IMG/VR virus record: IMGVR_UViG_3300035670_001433 | Location: 1 to 20,836 of that record | Reading direction: 5' to 3' (one strand) | Source: a virus | DNA length: 20,836 nucleotides | In this document: positions 19,753 to 20,836 of the stretch, piece by piece | Layout: every line of letters starts with the position of its first letter | How positions within the stretch are numbered: position 1 is the stretch's first letter | Program-made: the position numbers and the translations under genes | The notes under the pieces: model-generated | Seen by the model: only the letters and a program-made list of their open reading frames with translations | Databases searched by the model: none | Told to the model about the DNA's origin: nothing

Positions 19753-20130
19753 ATGAACCTAACCTATTACGTTAAAATAAATGGGAAGGTGAATATACCT
19801 ACAGAGTTGTCGATAGGCCACAATTACGAACTCAGGGCAGACTGCTCGATTGTAGGGGAAAGCAAAGACGATAACGAGAACGGTGAATACTCAGTTACTT
19901 ATAAGCTTGTTCCTGTAACTGCTGACATAACCAAAGCAAACGGAGAGGTGGTGAAGGCTAAAGATCCTCGAAAGAATAGTCAAAAGATGCGTAACTATCT
20001 GTTCAAGAATTACTTTGACGAAGGGATTATAGAGGACTTTGACCTCATCTATGACGCTTTCACTTACGAAGTTATGGCTATGACACCACAGTTACTAAGA
20101 GAGGCGGTCAAACGTGTTCAAAAAAAATAA
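19753..20130 (+). CDS. Unknown protein of the recombination/replication module
   Basis: A 125-residue protein. The N-terminal half is beta-rich (YYVKINGKVNIPTELSIGHNYELRADCSIVG, EYSVTYKLVPVTADITK), and the C-terminal half is helical (DPRKNSQKMRNYLFKNYFDE, TPQLLREAVKRVQKK). No family recognised. Three nucleotides separate it from the SSB-like gene, and the next gene starts 1 nt after it, so the operon is continuous. A nucleic-acid or replisome accessory role fits the neighbourhood but is unproven. Confidence 0.75.
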   Translation: MNLTYYVKINGKVNIPTELSIGHNYELRADCSIVGESKDDNENGEYSVTYKLVPVTADITKANGEVVKAKDPRKNSQKMRNYLFKNYFDEGIIEDFDLIYDAFTYEVMAMTPQLLREAVKRVQKK

Positions 20131-20131
20131 C

Positions 20132-20461
20132 ATGACTATATACGACCAAGTAGAGGCTATGCTAGAGGTTGATACTAACTCAAGAGAGAGGAGATTTAAG
20201 GACGGAGGACTTATTAGAATCATTCTAAGTAAGATGGATTTGGCACTTGTTTCATCTATACCAGTCTCAGAGCTTTCAGACTTTGCTAGGGAGTATGAAT
20301 CATATAATCGGGCGTGGAGGCAAGTGTTAAGAGATCGTGAAGACTTAAGGGGTACTGATTATCACGAGGGTAATGTGCTTGAACAGGAGAAAGAGATTGA
20401 ACTAGGTTACAATCCGATGTTTGAGAGAGACAATAAAAGGTTAAAACAACTAAGTCTATAA
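20132..20461 (+). CDS. Unknown helical, highly charged protein
   Basis: A 109-residue protein when started at the ATG at 20132 (MTIYDQVEAMLEVDTNSRER). A GTG start at 20114 would run back over the upstream gene, so it is less likely. The body is helical with many Arg/Asp/Glu (LIRIILSKMDLALVSSIPVS, YNRAWRQVLRDREDL) and ends ERDNKRLKQLSL. No family recognised. It precedes the NinG-like nuclease by 3 nt. Confidence 0.75.
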   Translation: MTIYDQVEAMLEVDTNSRERRFKDGGLIRIILSKMDLALVSSIPVSELSDFAREYESYNRAWRQVLRDREDLRGTDYHEGNVLEQEKEIELGYNPMFERDNKRLKQLSL

Positions 20462-20464
20462 TCA

Positions 20465-20836
20465 ATGGCAACTAAACGAATAAAGGAATACATAAAACTC
20501 AATCTCCCTTACTACGGGTCTATCCCTAGAAAGTATCGGTACAAAGGAAGTAATGCAGAGGTAAAAGATAAGGCGTGGTCGATATTGAGTGATTATGTAC
20601 GCTGTAGAGACTTCATCAAATACGGTAAGTGTGTTGCCACTCACAAGGTTATACAAGATTGGAGGGAATCAGATGCAGGACACTTCATATCTATGTCGGG
20701 ACACGGGGCTTTGATAGGGTTTGATGAGATGAATATTCACATGCAATCAAAGAACTCTAATCAGTTATCGAGTGCGGAAGATGGCGCAGAGTTTGAAAGG
20801 GAAATTATAAGACGACACGGGGAAGGAACTATGAAG
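20465..20836 (+). CDS. ninG: NinG-like recombination nuclease, 3' end beyond window, altered zinc site
   Basis: At least 124 residues, running off the right edge. The pattern matches NinG/Rap-type proteins: KDKAWSILSDYVRCRDFIKYGKC (about 34-56), WRESDAGHF (66-74), and GALIGFDEMNIHMQSKNSNQ (81-100), followed by FEREIIRRHGEGTM. In typical NinG the end of that block reads Q-C-x-x-C-N, and an earlier C-x-x-C pair exists. Here both late Cys are Ser (QSKNSN), and only one Cys remains in the earlier site (CVATH). Family members act on phage recombination intermediates. The DAGHF core is intact, so it may work without zinc. Confidence 0.75.
   Translation, partial: MATKRIKEYIKLNLPYYGSIPRKYRYKGSNAEVKDKAWSILSDYVRCRDFIKYGKCVATHKVIQDWRESDAGHFISMSGHGALIGFDEMNIHMQSKNSNQLSSAEDGAEFEREIIRRHGEGTMK

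Noticed and set aside
1-20836. Search for CRISPR arrays, insertion sequences, integrase, reverse transcriptase (diversity-generating element) and lysis genes
   Set aside because: None is visible. The repeats in the Gly-rich and FTLTG proteins are protein repeats, and no template/variable pair or RT gene is seen.

Overview
This window is a stretch of a tailed double-stranded DNA bacteriophage (or prophage) genome. Head and DNA-packaging genes are present (terminase small and large subunits, portal, a scaffold-like protein, an HK97-fold-type major capsid protein), followed by a short run of neck/tail/fibre genes. No tape-measure gene is seen, which hints at a short-tailed (podovirus-like) particle, although the window is cut at both ends. 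The host cannot be named. Genes usually start at an ATG preceded by A/T-rich sequence with no Shine-Dalgarno motif, several promoters place the transcription start at or next to the ATG (leaderless mRNA), and -10 boxes are of TATAAT type. A Patescibacteria/CPR-like or other SD-poor host is a guess only.

Layout. Transcription diverges from a control region at about 16.96-17.24 kb. To the right (+ strand, 17.1 kb to the end) lies an early/replication module: a winged-helix replisome-organiser-like protein, several small proteins, an ERF single-strand annealing protein, an SSB-like protein, and a NinG-like nuclease cut by the window edge. To the left (- strand) are three small genes ending at a terminator (16.41 kb), then an HTH protein, TerS and TerL; then portal and three small virion/unknown genes; then scaffold and major capsid protein, ending at a terminator (9.85 kb). 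Next come a coiled-coil protein and a nine-gene cassette dominated by glycosyltransferases (9.8-3.35 kb), and finally neck/tail/fibre genes (3.33 kb to the left edge).

Main discoveries. (1) The major capsid gene is split after its second codon by an ORF-less 247-nt group I intron (10809-11055). P1, P10, P2-P9.1, the U.G splice-site pair and the terminal G can all be traced, and splicing restores a 313-aa capsid protein. (2) A 12-bp element, TTAATCCGACCA, lies exactly 10 bp upstream of a TATAAT-like box in front of the portal, scaffold/capsid and tail operons, which looks like a phage-specific late promoter class; two of the three give leaderless mRNAs. (3) A translationally coupled cassette (two GT2, GT17, two GT11-like, a DUF3431-like protein, a GT-B enzyme, a methyltransferase-like protein and a coiled-coil protein) sits between capsid and tail genes. 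It has its own promoter, of sigma70 type and lacking the late element. (4) The divergent control region holds two consensus DnaA boxes, a possible small structured RNA, and a 10-bp-arm palindrome around a -10 box. It is a candidate origin and regulatory switch next to the replication initiator.
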